The notes under the pieces: model-generated
What the model saw: the letters and a program-made list of their open reading frames with translations, nothing else
Database searches by the model: none
Told to the model about the DNA's origin: nothing
Assembly (NCBI RefSeq): GCF_001273775.1
Contig: NZ_CP011801.1
Span: 2,086,001-2,150,000, forward strand
Source of the DNA: Nitrospira moscoviensis
GTDB lineage: Bacteria; Nitrospirota; Nitrospiria; Nitrospirales; Nitrospiraceae
DNA: 64,000 bases
Direction of reading: 5' to 3'
Shown: piece by piece, positions 43,712-52,604 of the stretch
How positions within the stretch are numbered: the first letter of the stretch is position 1
Layout of the letters: the number at the start of each line of letters is the position of its first letter
Made by a program: the position numbers and the translations under genes

Positions 43712-44864
43712 ATGCTCGATGAAGTCCAGGCCCGCGTGCGAACCGTCGGAGAACAAGTCGCCGAGTTACGGGGGCATCTTTGACTTCGCCCGCATGACCT
43801 CCGATCTGCACGAACTCGAAGCCCAGATGAGCCAGCCCCATTTTTGGAACGACGCCCGCGCCGCGGCCGTCGTCAGCCGCAAGAAGGCGACGCTGGAGCG
43901 CGACCTCCGGCAATGGCGCGAGATCGAAGGCAAGCTGGGCGATCTGGAGGCACTGCTGGAGCTGGCGCAGGAAAGCGGCGACCCTGCCCTCGAGCAGGAG
44001 CTGGCGGCCGAGTTGAACCAATTGGAGCCGCGCCTCGCGAGCCTGCGCGTGGAGCTGCTGCTCTCGGGCGACTTGGACCCGAACAACGCGATCCTGGCCA
44101 TCCATCCGGGCGCCGGCGGCACGGAGTCGCAAGATTGGGCGCAGATGCTGCTCCGCATGTACGTCCGGTGGGCGGAGAGCAAGACATTCAAGGTGGACAC
44201 GCTCGACTTCCTCGCGGGGGACGAAGCGGGCGTGAAGAGCGCGACGATTTCGATTACGGGCCCCTACGCCTATGGGTATCTCAAGGCCGAGGCGGGCGTC
44301 CATCGTTTGGTCCGCATTTCCCCCTTCGATTCCAACAAGCGGCGCCACACCTCCTTTGCGTCGGTCTTCGTGTATCCGGAGCTCAGCGAGGAGGTCGACG
44401 TCGTGATCGAGGACAAAGACCTGAAGATCGACACGTTCCGCTCGGGCGGGGCCGGCGGCCAAAACGTGAACAAGGTGGAAACCGCGATCCGCATCACCCA
44501 CCTGCCGACCGGCATCGTCGTCCAGTGCCAGAACGAGCGGTCGCAGCTCCAGAACCGCAACGGGGCGATGAAGATTCTCAAGGCCCGGCTGTTCGAGTTG
44601 GAGCAGAAAAAGAAAGAGGCCGAGTTCAACGCGATCGTCGGCGAAAAGAAAGACATCGCCTGGGGCAGTCAGATCCGCTCCTACGTGTTCCAGCCCTATC
44701 AACTGGTGAAGGACCACCGCACCGGCTACGAGACGAGTCAGGTCTCCGCCGTGATGGACGGCGATCTCGACGGATTCATCGAAGCCTATTTGAAGAAGAA
44801 GGCGGCCAAAGGCACCGATCAGCTTTCAGTGGTCAGCGATGACGAAAGCGGTCTATCTGGTTGA
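43712..44864 (+). CDS. prfB: Peptide chain release factor 2, with +1 programmed frameshift
   Basis: Release factor 2 for UGA and UAA. The ATG at 43712 opens 23 codons that end in an in-frame TGA (43781-43783); the rest of the protein is in the +1 frame, starting at GAC 43782. The joined product has about 383 residues. The domains are normal: the SPF tripeptide region ([15 protein letters not shown]) and the GGQ loop ([14 protein letters not shown]). The last residues ([17 protein letters not shown]) extend past the usual end into a word-repeat region. Annotation software that ignores frameshifts would split or shorten this gene. Confidence 0.96.
43770..43784 (+). other. RF2 programmed frameshift site
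   Basis: GGGGG (43770-43774), then CAT, the slippery CTT (43778-43780), TGA (43781-43783) and C. This matches the E. coli prfB arrangement (SD-like run, 3 nt, CTT TGA C) in spacing and in the base after the stop, and should allow autoregulation of RF2. Confidence 0.95.
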
Positions 44865-44944
44865 TGGTCTGTCTGGTCTTTCTCGCGCGAGATGGACCAT
44901 AAGACCAGATAGACGAGACAGACCAGATAGACCAGAAAGACGCC
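44850..44944. repeat. Word-repeat hairpin between prfB and lysS
   Basis: The left side repeats CTATCTGG/GTCTGTCTGG-like words and the right side their complements (GACCAGATAGACGAGACAG). An internal CTCGCGCGAG sits at the tip. Both arms together form an imperfect long stem directly before the lysS ATG. Confidence 0.6.
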
Positions 44945-46429
44945 ATGGACGAACTGAACGAACAGCGGCAACAACGGATCAAGAAGCTCGATGAGCTGCG
45001 CAAGGCCGGCGTGGCGCCCTACGGCACGCGCTTCGAAGTCAAGGATCGGGCCGGCCAGTTGATCAAGCTCCACGGTGAAAAGACCAAGGACGTGCTGGAG
45101 CAGGAGCAAATCTCCTGCACACTCGCCGGGCGCATCGTCGCCCTCCGCCGCTTCGGGAAGGCCGCGTTTGCCGTGCTCCAAGACGGGTCGGATCGCCTGC
45201 AGGTCTATCTGAAAAAAGATCTGCTCTCGGAGCAGGCCTATGCCGTCTGCGAGCAGCTCGATCTCGGCGATTGGATCGGCGTGACAGGCGTGTTGTTCCG
45301 AACCAAGACGAACGAATTTACCGTCGAAGTGCGGCAACTGACGTTTTTAAGCAAGGCCCTGCGCCCGTTGCCCGAGAAGTGGCACGGCTTGACCGATGTG
45401 GAGACACGCTATCGCCAGCGCTATGTCGATCTGATCGCGAATCCCGACGTCCATCAGATTTTCGCGACGCGCAGCCGGATCATCGCCGGGATCCGGGCGT
45501 TCCTGATCGAGCGCGGGTTTCTCGAAGTCGAGACGCCGATGATGCATCCGATTCCCGGCGGCGCGACGGCCAAACCCTTCGTGACGCACCATAACGCACT
45601 GGGGGTCGATCTTTATTTGCGGATCGCGCCGGAGCTCTACTTGAAGCGGCTGATCGTGGGCGGCTTTCCGCGCGTGTTCGAAATCAACCGGAACTTCCGG
45701 AACGAGGGCATCTCGACGATCCACAATCCCGAATTCACCATGCTGGAATTCTACGTCTCGTACGCCGATTATCACGACCTGATCGTGCTGACGGAAGAGA
45801 TGCTGTCCACGCTGGCGCGGCAGATCCTCGGGAACACCGTGCTCGACTATCAGGGCAGGGAGATCGACCTCACGCCCCCCTGGCGGCGCCGGTCCTACCA
45901 TCAGGCGATCCTTGAAGTGAACAAGCTCGATGCGGCCGTGCTGAAGGACCGCGCCAAGGCGCTCGCGGCCGCCAGGCAGCTCAACGTGCCGGTCGATCCG
46001 AACGCCTCGCTGTTCACCATCGTGAACGAAATTTTCGAGGAGACGGTCGAGCCCAATCTCCAGCAGCCGACGTTCATCACGGATTACCCCATCGAGATCT
46101 CGCCGCTCGCCAGACGCAAGGACTCCGACCCCACCCTCACCGACCGGTTCGAGCTCTACATCGCCGGCCGGGAGATCGCCAACGCCTTCTCCGAGTTGAA
46201 CGATCCATTGGACCAGCGGCAACGGTTCGAGGAGCAAGCGGCGCAGCGGGAGGCGGGCGACGAAGAGGCGCACCTGGTGGACGAGGATTTTCTCCGCGCC
46301 CTGGAATACGGCATGCCCCCCACGGCCGGTGAAGGGATCGGCATCGACCGCCTCATCATGCTCTTCACCAACCAGGCCTCGATCCGCGACGTGGTCCTCT
46401 TCCCGCAATTGCGCCCGGAGAAACCATAG
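44945..46429 (+). CDS. lysS: Lysyl-tRNA synthetase (class II)
   Basis: A 494-residue class II synthetase: N-terminal OB fold for anticodon binding (AGRIVALRRFGKAAFAVLQDG), motif 1 region (ETRYRQRYVDLI), motif 2 (FEINRNFRNEGISTIHNPEF) and motif 3 (GIGIDRLIMLF). It charges tRNA-Lys. It follows prfB and overlaps the start of the lolC-like gene by one base, as in many proteobacterial operons where prfB-lysS are paired. Confidence 0.97.
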   Translation: MDELNEQRQQRIKKLDELRKAGVAPYGTRFEVKDRAGQLIKLHGEKTKDVLEQEQISCTLAGRIVALRRFGKAAFAVLQDGSDRLQVYLKKDLLSEQAYAVCEQLDLGDWIGVTGVLFRTKTNEFTVEVRQLTFLSKALRPLPEKWHGLTDVETRYRQRYVDLIANPDVHQIFATRSRIIAGIRAFLIERGFLEVETPMMHPIPGGATAKPFVTHHNALGVDLYLRIAPELYLKRLIVGGFPRVFEINRNFRNEGISTIHNPEFTMLEFYVSYADYHDLIVLTEEMLSTLARQILGNTVLDYQGREIDLTPPWRRRSYHQAILEVNKLDAAVLKDRAKALAAARQLNVPVDPNASLFTIVNEIFEETVEPNLQQPTFITDYPIEISPLARRKDSDPTLTDRFELYIAGREIANAFSELNDPLDQRQRFEEQAAQREAGDEEAHLVDEDFLRALEYGMPPTAGEGIGIDRLIMLFTNQASIRDVVLFPQLRPEKP

Positions 46430-47706
46430 TGGCCCTGCCCTATGAGATTTTCGTCGGTCTTCGCTATCTGCGGGCCAAACGCCGCAACCGGACCATCTCG
46501 CTGAACACCTTCGTGTCCATCGCCGGCATCACCCTCGGGGTGGCGGCCTTGATCGGCACGGTCGGCATCATGACCGGCTTCAAGGAAGACATCCAAGGCA
46601 AGATTCTCGGCACGACCGCGCACATCATCGTCCAGGAGCGGATGAAGGAGAACATGACGGACTACGAGCCCGTCATCGAAAAGGTCAAGACGGTGCCGGC
46701 GGTCGCGGCCGCCACGCCGTTCGTCCTCCGCCAAGTGCTGCTCACGACCCAGTCCGGCGTGCAGGGCATCGTGCTGCGGGGCATCGATCCCCGGCGCGAA
46801 GCGCAGGTGACCGAGCTGGCGAAAAACATCTCCGCCGGCCAACTGACCGACCTGCTCACCCCCATGAAGGTCAAGCAGGTCCCCGTGGACGATCCGCAAG
46901 GCGAGCCCCAACCGGTCGAGAAGCCCGGCATCATCCTGGGCAAAGAATTGGCGTTGCGCCTCGGCGTCTTCGTCGGCGACACGGTCAACGTCGTCTCGCC
47001 GGTGGGGCCGATCAGCGCGATGGGTATGGTGCCGAAGATCCGCACCTTCGCCGTCGTGGCCCTGTTCCATTCCGGCATGTACGAATACGACTCCTCGCTC
47101 GGCTACATCGAATTGGGGGAAGCGCAGAAATTTTTCAACATGGACCGGAGCGTCACGGGCATCGAGGTCAAAGTGACGGACGTGTTCCGCGCCGGCGAGA
47201 TCGCCCGCGACATCGAGCACGAGCTGGGCTTCAGCCACGGGGCGCGCGATTGGATGCAGATGAACCGCAATCTCTTTTCGGCGCTCAAGCTCGAGAAGAC
47301 CATGATGTTCTTGCTGCTGGTGCTGATCACGATCGTCGCGTCGTTCAACATCGTGAGCACGCTGACGATGATCGTCACGGAGAAGCAGAAGGAAATCGCC
47401 ATCCTGAAAGCGATGGGCGCCACGAAGCGCAGCATCCGCCGCATCTTCATGCTGAACGGATTGATCATCGGCTTCAGCGGCACCGCGATCGGCATTCCGC
47501 TGGGCTATGCGTTCCTCTGGCTGATCCAGACCTTTTGGACCTTCGATCCGACGGTCTATTACATCTCCAAGATTCCGGTCCATATCCTGGCCGAAGACGT
47601 GCTGCTCGTCGCCGGCTCGGCGATCCTGATCAGCTTCGCGGCCACCGTCTATCCGGCCAGCCAGGCGGCGAAGCTCGAACCGGTGGCGGCGCTGCGGTAC
47701 GAATGA
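46429..47706 (+). CDS. lolC: LolC/LolE-type ABC permease
   Basis: A 425-residue protein with the LolCE layout: one N-terminal TM (TFVSIAGITLGVAALIGTVG), a large periplasmic domain, and three C-terminal TM segments including the MacB/FtsX core (MMFLLLVLITIVASFNIVSTLTMIV, LIIGFSGTAIGIPLGYAF, VLLVAGSAILISFAATVYPA). It extracts lipoproteins from the inner membrane with LolD. Start is GTG 46429, sharing one base with the lysS stop. Confidence 0.9.
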   Translation: MALPYEIFVGLRYLRAKRRNRTISLNTFVSIAGITLGVAALIGTVGIMTGFKEDIQGKILGTTAHIIVQERMKENMTDYEPVIEKVKTVPAVAAATPFVLRQVLLTTQSGVQGIVLRGIDPRREAQVTELAKNISAGQLTDLLTPMKVKQVPVDDPQGEPQPVEKPGIILGKELALRLGVFVGDTVNVVSPVGPISAMGMVPKIRTFAVVALFHSGMYEYDSSLGYIELGEAQKFFNMDRSVTGIEVKVTDVFRAGEIARDIEHELGFSHGARDWMQMNRNLFSALKLEKTMMFLLLVLITIVASFNIVSTLTMIVTEKQKEIAILKAMGATKRSIRRIFMLNGLIIGFSGTAIGIPLGYAFLWLIQTFWTFDPTVYYISKIPVHILAEDVLLVAGSAILISFAATVYPASQAAKLEPVAALRYE

Positions 47707-47710
47707 ACCG

Positions 47711-47790
47711 GGAAAGTTGGATTTGGCGATTCCGCGATTTGGTGAAGTCTGAACATCACCGAATCGCCGAACCACCCGGTCACCACATGC
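47711..47790. repeat. Word-repeat hairpin between lolC and lolD
   Basis: GGATTTGGCGATTCCGCG and GATTTGGTGAAG on the left, CATCACCGAATCGCCG and AACCACC on the right. Both arms are repeats of a GATT(T/C)GG(C/T)-like word and can pair across about 10 nt. Confidence 0.55.
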
Positions 47791-47791
47791 A

Positions 47792-48454
47792 ATGATCAAA
47801 ATCACCGACCTCCACAAATCCTTTTCCATGGGCTCCTACGAGCTGCCCGTGCTCAAGGGGATCAACCTGGAAATCCAGCGCGGCGAATTGATCGCCATCG
47901 TCGGCGCTTCAGGGGCCGGGAAAAGCACGCTGCTGCACATCATCGGGACGCTGGATCGGCCCACCAGCGGGACGGTGACGTTCGACGGCCAGGATCTTTT
48001 CCAATTATCCGAGACCCAGCAGGCGGACTTTCGCAACCGCCGCGTCGGCTTCGTCTTCCAATTCCATCATCTGCTGCCGGAGTTCACCGCGCTGGAAAAC
48101 GCCTCCATGCCTGCCTTGGTCCAACGCCGCGATCAGGCCTCGGTGGAAGCGGAAGCGACCGCGCTGTTGACGGAAGTGGGATTGGCAAACCGCCTGCACC
48201 ACAAACCGGGAGAACTCTCCGGCGGCGAGCAGCAGCGGGTCGCTATGGCCCGGGCGCTGATGCAAAAGCCGGACGTGATTCTGGCCGACGAACCGACCGG
48301 CAATCTCGATACCCACACCGGCGAAAGTCTCTTCGCCCTGATGCGCGACCTGAACAAATCGCGCGGCACCACCTTCGTGATCGTCACCCACAACGACAAG
48401 CTCTCCGCGCAATGCGACCGGATCGTGCACATGCAGGACGGCTTGATCGTCTAA
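47792..48454 (+). CDS. lolD: LolD-type ATPase
   Basis: A 220-residue ABC ATPase with Walker A GASGAGKST, signature LSGGEQQRVAMARAL, Walker B VILADEPTGNLD and H-loop VTHN. It powers the LolCDE exporter together with the upstream permease. The 85 bp between them holds a word-repeat hairpin. Confidence 0.93.
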   Translation: MIKITDLHKSFSMGSYELPVLKGINLEIQRGELIAIVGASGAGKSTLLHIIGTLDRPTSGTVTFDGQDLFQLSETQQADFRNRRVGFVFQFHHLLPEFTALENASMPALVQRRDQASVEAEATALLTEVGLANRLHHKPGELSGGEQQRVAMARALMQKPDVILADEPTGNLDTHTGESLFALMRDLNKSRGTTFVIVTHNDKLSAQCDRIVHMQDGLIV

Positions 48455-48457
48455 TCC

Positions 48458-48486
48458 TTGACGGAAGCGACCGACATTACTAGACT
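48458..48486 (+). promoter_or_regulatory. Promoter of the beta-barrel gene
   Basis: TTGACG (48458-48463), 17 bp, TAGACT (48481-48486), giving a leader of about 18 nt with GGGG before the ATG at 48511. Confidence 0.65.
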
Positions 48487-48510
48487 GCGCTTCAAACCAA
48501 GGGGCATGCC

Positions 48511-49617
48511 ATGACTCTTACCGGGAAACGCGCTCTTTTGCTCGCAGTGCTCTGTTCGCTGCCGGTGCCGGCCATGGCGGTGGAATTCGCCATTGTCGGC
48601 CCTCGCGCGGCCGGTATGGGCGGCGCAGGCGTCGCCGTCACGACCGACGCGCTGGCGACCTATTGGAATCCCGCCGGTCTCGCCATGACGCAGGCGGTGG
48701 ATATCCGGGCGGTGGTGACCGGCCAGGCGATCGACCGAGGCGATGTCAGGGAGACGTTAAAGGACATTGAAAACTTCAGGACCCCCGATCCGACGAGAGC
48801 GCAAGAACTTGCAGATAGGATCAACAGAGGGACTGTGTCAGGCATTGCCGCCGGCGGACTCTATGCGAAAGGCCATTTTGGCGAGCATGCATTCGGGTTC
48901 AACGTCTCCGATGTAGCAACGGCTGGAGCATTCGTCGATCCGAGTAACCAGTTTCGGCAGACCGGTGGCAGCGTTCAAGGCGCCTTTCTCCTCAGGGGAC
49001 TAGAGGCCCGGCAGGCCGCCTTCTCCTACGCTTATGCCTTCGCCGACAAGACATTTGCCATCGGCGTCACTGGAAAAATCATTCAAGGCGCCGCCTATGC
49101 GGGTTCCGTCGGAGTCAGCGGCGGTCAAGACGTGAACCTGACCGACAATTTCGGCAAAGCGAAAATCTCGACGACCTACGGTGTCGACGTGGGCGCTATC
49201 TACCAGCCGTCTTCCTGGCTGCGGGTGGCGGTGGTCGCCAAGGATCTGAACCAGCCGGAATTCGACGCGCCGGACGGAAGCCAGTACAAGTTGAATCCGC
49301 AAGTGCGCGGGGGCGTCGCCGTGAAGCCCTGGTCGACCCTGACGTTAGCCGCCGACGTGGACGTGACTTCCAACAAAACGTTTGTCCCGGGCGTAAAAAG
49401 CCAGGTGATCGGCCTGGGGGCCGAGCAGACCATTCTGTCCGAATTTCTCTCTTTCCGCGTCGGCGCTTTCAAGAATATGCAGGATGCGGCATCACCCTTC
49501 ACTCCCACTGCAGGGTTTGGCATACGGATATTCGCCCTGCGCGTCGATGTGGGCGGCGGCTACGATTTCCGAGAGCGAGGCGCCCTCGCATCCGGCTCCG
49601 TGTCACTGACCTTCTAA
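48511..49617 (+). CDS. TraF_2-like outer-membrane beta-barrel protein
   Basis: A 368-residue exported protein: signal peptide (MTLTGKRALLLAVLCSLPVPAMA), then the motif ARAAGMGGAGVAVTTDALATYWNPAGLA-like segment typical of the FadL/TraF_2 (PF13729) barrel families, and many alternating strands ending in ...RGALASGSVSLTF with a terminal Phe, the usual barrel end. It is probably an outer-membrane channel of unknown substrate. It has its own promoter although it follows lolD. Confidence 0.8.
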   Translation: MTLTGKRALLLAVLCSLPVPAMAVEFAIVGPRAAGMGGAGVAVTTDALATYWNPAGLAMTQAVDIRAVVTGQAIDRGDVRETLKDIENFRTPDPTRAQELADRINRGTVSGIAAGGLYAKGHFGEHAFGFNVSDVATAGAFVDPSNQFRQTGGSVQGAFLLRGLEARQAAFSYAYAFADKTFAIGVTGKIIQGAAYAGSVGVSGGQDVNLTDNFGKAKISTTYGVDVGAIYQPSSWLRVAVVAKDLNQPEFDAPDGSQYKLNPQVRGGVAVKPWSTLTLAADVDVTSNKTFVPGVKSQVIGLGAEQTILSEFLSFRVGAFKNMQDAASPFTPTAGFGIRIFALRVDVGGGYDFRERGALASGSVSLTF

Positions 49618-49626
49618 TATCCCGGG

Positions 49627-49673
49627 TCTCGCCCTGAGCCCTGCGATTCACTCGGGCGCCTGTCGAAGGGCCA
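49627..49673. repeat. GATTCACTC...TCGAAGGG repeat, left copy
   Basis: TCGCCCTGAGCCCTGCGATTCACTC and CTGTCGAAGGG form one copy of a sequence that recurs at 50368-50418, with the lipoprotein gene between them. Similar blocks occur widely in bacterial genomes. They may act as terminators, since inner parts are complementary. Confidence 0.55.
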
Positions 49674-49695
49674 TCGTTTTTTTCCGTTCTAATGG

Positions 49696-49701
49696 TATAC
49701 T
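49696..49701 (+). promoter_or_regulatory. Extended -10 next to a start codon
   Basis: TGGTATACT (extended -10, box at 49696-49701) ends 7 nt before the ATG at 49709. No SD is present, so a leaderless mRNA is expected. Confidence 0.6.
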
Positions 49702-49708
49702 GACCGGC

Positions 49709-50326
49709 ATGGCGACGGATCGGCTTAGGACATATTCGTTAGGCGCAATGCTGCTGCTCGTCACCCTGGCGGGCTGCGGGGGGCTGCAGGAGATGTGGGA
49801 AGGTCCGGGAGCGCGGGTCTTCCGTCCTCAATCCATCGCCGTGCTGCCGCCGATGGCGAGCCAGTACGACAGCGCGCGGGAGGACATCCAGGAAGTCATC
49901 GCCAACTCCCTCGCCAAGGCGGGGCGGATCGAACGCGTCGTACCGGCCGAACAGGTGACGGACATTTTTCAGGGCTCGAAGGAAGCCTTCGACTCGCTCG
50001 TGTTCTACTTTTCGCGATTGGAAATGACGGGCCAATCGGACAAGGACTCCGCAATCAAACTCGGCAAGGCGTTGAACGTCGAATCGTTTTTGATCATCCG
50101 CATCAATGCCTGGGAATATGCGAGGAAAGAGGGCGACAATGTGGGCCGCGTCGGACTCACGATGCGCCTCGTGGACGCCACGACGGGCGCCACGATCTGG
50201 AAGGCCCGCCACGAAAAGGCCAGCAGCTATATGTTCTTCAAGCCCAACCTGAAAGACGTCGCCGCCGAGTTGACGGACGAGATGATCAAATACATGCCCC
50301 CCACCCCGAACTCCGGCAAGCGGTAG
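49709..50326 (+). CDS. DUF799/GNA1162-like lipoprotein
   Basis: A 205-residue lipoprotein: signal with lipobox (LLLVTLAGCGG), then an alpha/beta fold (SIAVLPPMASQYDSA, ESFLIIRINAWEYARKEG, GLTMRLVDATTGATIWKARHE) that fits the DUF799 family of CsgG-related envelope proteins. Flanked on both sides by copies of the same repeat block. Function unknown. Confidence 0.8.
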   Translation: MATDRLRTYSLGAMLLLVTLAGCGGLQEMWEGPGARVFRPQSIAVLPPMASQYDSAREDIQEVIANSLAKAGRIERVVPAEQVTDIFQGSKEAFDSLVFYFSRLEMTGQSDKDSAIKLGKALNVESFLIIRINAWEYARKEGDNVGRVGLTMRLVDATTGATIWKARHEKASSYMFFKPNLKDVAAELTDEMIKYMPPTPNSGKR

Positions 50327-50367
50327 TTCTTCCCACAACGCTCAATTCGATTAATTCCGGCCTGCTC

Positions 50368-50418
50368 GCCCTGCGGCCTTCGATTCACTCAGGACAGGCT
50401 CGTCGAAGGGGAGCGCAG
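50368..50418. repeat. GATTCACTC...TCGAAGGG repeat, right copy
   Basis: CTCGCCCTGCGGCCTTCGATTCACTC and GGCTCGTCGAAGGGG: a diverged copy of the block at 49627-49673. Its inner parts are self-complementary (CCTTCGATTCACTCAGGACAGGCTCGTCGAAGG), forming a strong hairpin between two convergent genes. Confidence 0.55.
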
Positions 50419-50431
50419 GCCGTTCGGGCCG

Positions 50432-51343
50432 CTAGGCGGACGCATGTTGCTGAGAAGAGGCCTGTCTGATGGCGCCCTTCAGGGAGCCGACGAAGGCCGC
50501 GACGGATGAGACCATGTCCGATTGCTGCTGGTGAGCGGCGATCTGCTTGACGATGGCGCTGCCGACGATGACGCCGTCCGCCATCGCGGCGACTTTACCC
50601 GCATCCTCGGGAGTCGACACACCGAATCCCACGGCGACGGGAGTGCTGGTCGCCTTTCTGATCTTCGCGACGTTCTTCCCGACCTCCGCCATGTTCTGAA
50701 TCTTCGCGCCGGTGATGCCGGTGATCGATACGTAATAGAGAAAACCCTGGGACTCCTTCGCGACGTAGTTCCGCCTGGCTGCGGTGCTCGTGGGCGCCAA
50801 GAGAAAGATCAGATCCAACCCCCCTTCGGCTGCCGGGCCTTTCAGGAGGCCTGCTTCGTCGGGTGGCATGTCCGGTACAATCAAGCCGTCCACCCCCGCC
50901 GCCTGCGCTTCTTTGCAAAACGAGTCGAGCCCCATCGCATGGATGGAATTGTAGTAGACCATCAGCACGATCGGAATCTGCGTGCGCCGGCGCAACGAGG
51001 CGACCGACGCCAGAATCTGTCTCAGCGAGGTTCCGCTGCGCAAGGCTCGTTCGGCCGCCTGCTGAATGACCGGCCCGTCGGCGATGGGATCCGAAAAGGG
51101 CACGCCGAGCTCGATGATATCGGCCCCGGCCTGTTCCAATGCCACGACCAGTTGTTCGGTTTCGGCGAGACCGGGATCTCCGGCCATGATGTAAGCGATC
51201 AAGGCTTTCTCGCCTGCTTGTCGGAGCCGCGCGAACGTCGCGTCGAGACGATTCAGAAGTGATGAGTGATGAGTGATGGGTGATGAGTTGGGAGGAAGAC
51301 GGCCATGCCGCTTCTGTTTCATCTTCTTCTCATCACTCATCAC
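50432..51343 (-). CDS. trpA: Tryptophan synthase alpha subunit
   Basis: The cleaving subunit of tryptophan synthase. The TIM barrel has the catalytic Glu (IIELGVPFSDP) and Asp (FSDP) and the phosphate-binding GVSTPEDA and GSAIVKQ segments. It releases indole from indole-glycerol phosphate and passes it to TrpB. The core (from about residue 31, NRLDATFARLRQ) is the usual start, but the only good start codons (GTG 51343, ATG 51340) lie upstream, and the first 28 residues are encoded by the ATCACT word repeat. Confidence 0.95.
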   Translation of the reverse strand: MMSDEKKMKQKRHGRLPPNSSPITHHSSLLNRLDATFARLRQAGEKALIAYIMAGDPGLAETEQLVVALEQAGADIIELGVPFSDPIADGPVIQQAAERALRSGTSLRQILASVASLRRRTQIPIVLMVYYNSIHAMGLDSFCKEAQAAGVDGLIVPDMPPDEAGLLKGPAAEGGLDLIFLLAPTSTAARRNYVAKESQGFLYYVSITGITGAKIQNMAEVGKNVAKIRKATSTPVAVGFGVSTPEDAGKVAAMADGVIVGSAIVKQIAAHQQQSDMVSSVAAFVGSLKGAIRQASSQQHASA

Positions 51344-51363
51344 TGATCACCCTTCACTCATCA
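51249..51363. repeat. ATCACT word-repeat hairpin between trpB and trpA
   Basis: On the plus strand GTGATGAGTGATGAGTGATG (51250-51269) is mirrored by CATCACTCATCACTGATCACC (51331-51350) and a further CACTCATCACT. The repeat fills the gap between trpB and trpA and part of it is read as the trpA N-terminus. Confidence 0.75.
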
Positions 51364-52557
51364 CTAGAGCGTCACGCCGCGCATGCGGGCAACCTGCTGC
51401 ACGTCCTTGTCTCCGCGGCCGGAGAGATTGGCAATGATGAGCTGAGACTTTTTCAGTGTGGGCGCCAGCTTGACGACGTGCGCGACGGCATGGGCGCTCT
51501 CCAGCGCCGGGACGATGCCTTCGTCTCGGGCCAGAAGATCGAAGGCAGCCAATGCTTCGTCGTCCGTGGCGTAGGTGTACTCGATGCGCCCTTCGTCGTG
51601 ATAGAGGCTGTGCTCAGGGCCGACCGCCGCATAGTCCAGTCCCGCCGACACGGAGTGCGTCAGATTGATCTGACCGTCGTCGTTCTGGAGCAGATAGGTC
51701 ATCGTGCCCTGCAGCACGCCGGGCTTGCCCCCCGAAAATCGCGCGGCATGCTTGCCGCTCGCGATGCCGAGCCCTCCTGCTTCCACGCCGACCATCTTGA
51801 CCTTCTTGTCTTTCAGAAAGGCATGGAAGAGGCCGATGGAATTGCTGCCGCCTCCGACACAGGCGACAAGCCAGTCAGGCAAGCGGCCTTCCGCCGCCAA
51901 GATCTGACGACGGGCCTCCTGCCCGATCACCGCCTGGAAGTCCCGGATCAACATCGGATAGGGATGGGCGCCGAGGACCGACCCCAAAATGTAGTGTGTG
52001 GTCCGCACGTTCGTCGTCCAATCCCGCATCGCTTCGCTGATGGCGTCCTTCAACGTGCGGCTGCCCGCGTCCACGCCCGTGACCTTTGCGCCCAGAAGCC
52101 TCATGCGAAACACGTTCAGCGCCTGCCGCTGCATGTCTTCCGTGCCCATGTAGATTTCGCATTCGAGGCCGAACATCGCCGCGGCGGTTGCAGTGGCGAC
52201 GCCGTGCTGGCCTGCGCCGGTCTCCGCGATGATGCGCGGCTTCTTCATCCGCATCGCGAGCAGCACTTGCCCGATGGCATTGTTGATCTTGTGCGCCCCG
52301 GTGTGGCACAGATCTTCACGCTTCAGATAGATCGTTGCGCCGCCCAACCGCTTGGTCAGTCGTTCCGCACGGTACAGACTGGTGGGACGTCCGACGTATT
52401 GCTTCAGGTAATAGGCCAGCTCTTTTTGAAATCGGCGGTCTCTCTTGGCCGCGGCATACTCCTGCTCCAATTCAAGCAGCGCCGGCATGAGCGTTTCCGG
52501 CACATAACGCCCTCCATAGGGGCCGAACCGGCCATGAGTGTCGGGAAGAGACGGCAT
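51364..52557 (-). CDS. trpB: Tryptophan synthase beta subunit
   Basis: A 397-residue PLP enzyme that joins indole and serine. The PLP Lys is in [14 protein letters not shown], the phosphate-binding loop is in [10 protein letters not shown], and the COMM/Na-binding regions look normal. It is 47 bp downstream of trpF. AGCATT-rich leader; the ATG at 52557 begins [21 protein letters not shown], the usual TrpB start. Confidence 0.97.
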   Translation of the reverse strand: MPSLPDTHGRFGPYGGRYVPETLMPALLELEQEYAAAKRDRRFQKELAYYLKQYVGRPTSLYRAERLTKRLGGATIYLKREDLCHTGAHKINNAIGQVLLAMRMKKPRIIAETGAGQHGVATATAAAMFGLECEIYMGTEDMQRQALNVFRMRLLGAKVTGVDAGSRTLKDAISEAMRDWTTNVRTTHYILGSVLGAHPYPMLIRDFQAVIGQEARRQILAAEGRLPDWLVACVGGGSNSIGLFHAFLKDKKVKMVGVEAGGLGIASGKHAARFSGGKPGVLQGTMTYLLQNDDGQINLTHSVSAGLDYAAVGPEHSLYHDEGRIEYTYATDDEALAAFDLLARDEGIVPALESAHAVAHVVKLAPTLKKSQLIIANLSGRGDKDVQQVARMRGVTL

Positions 52558-52604
52558 AAATCTTCAGGCTTCCTCGCGGTGAGACGGCAGTATAATCGGC
52601 GGCT

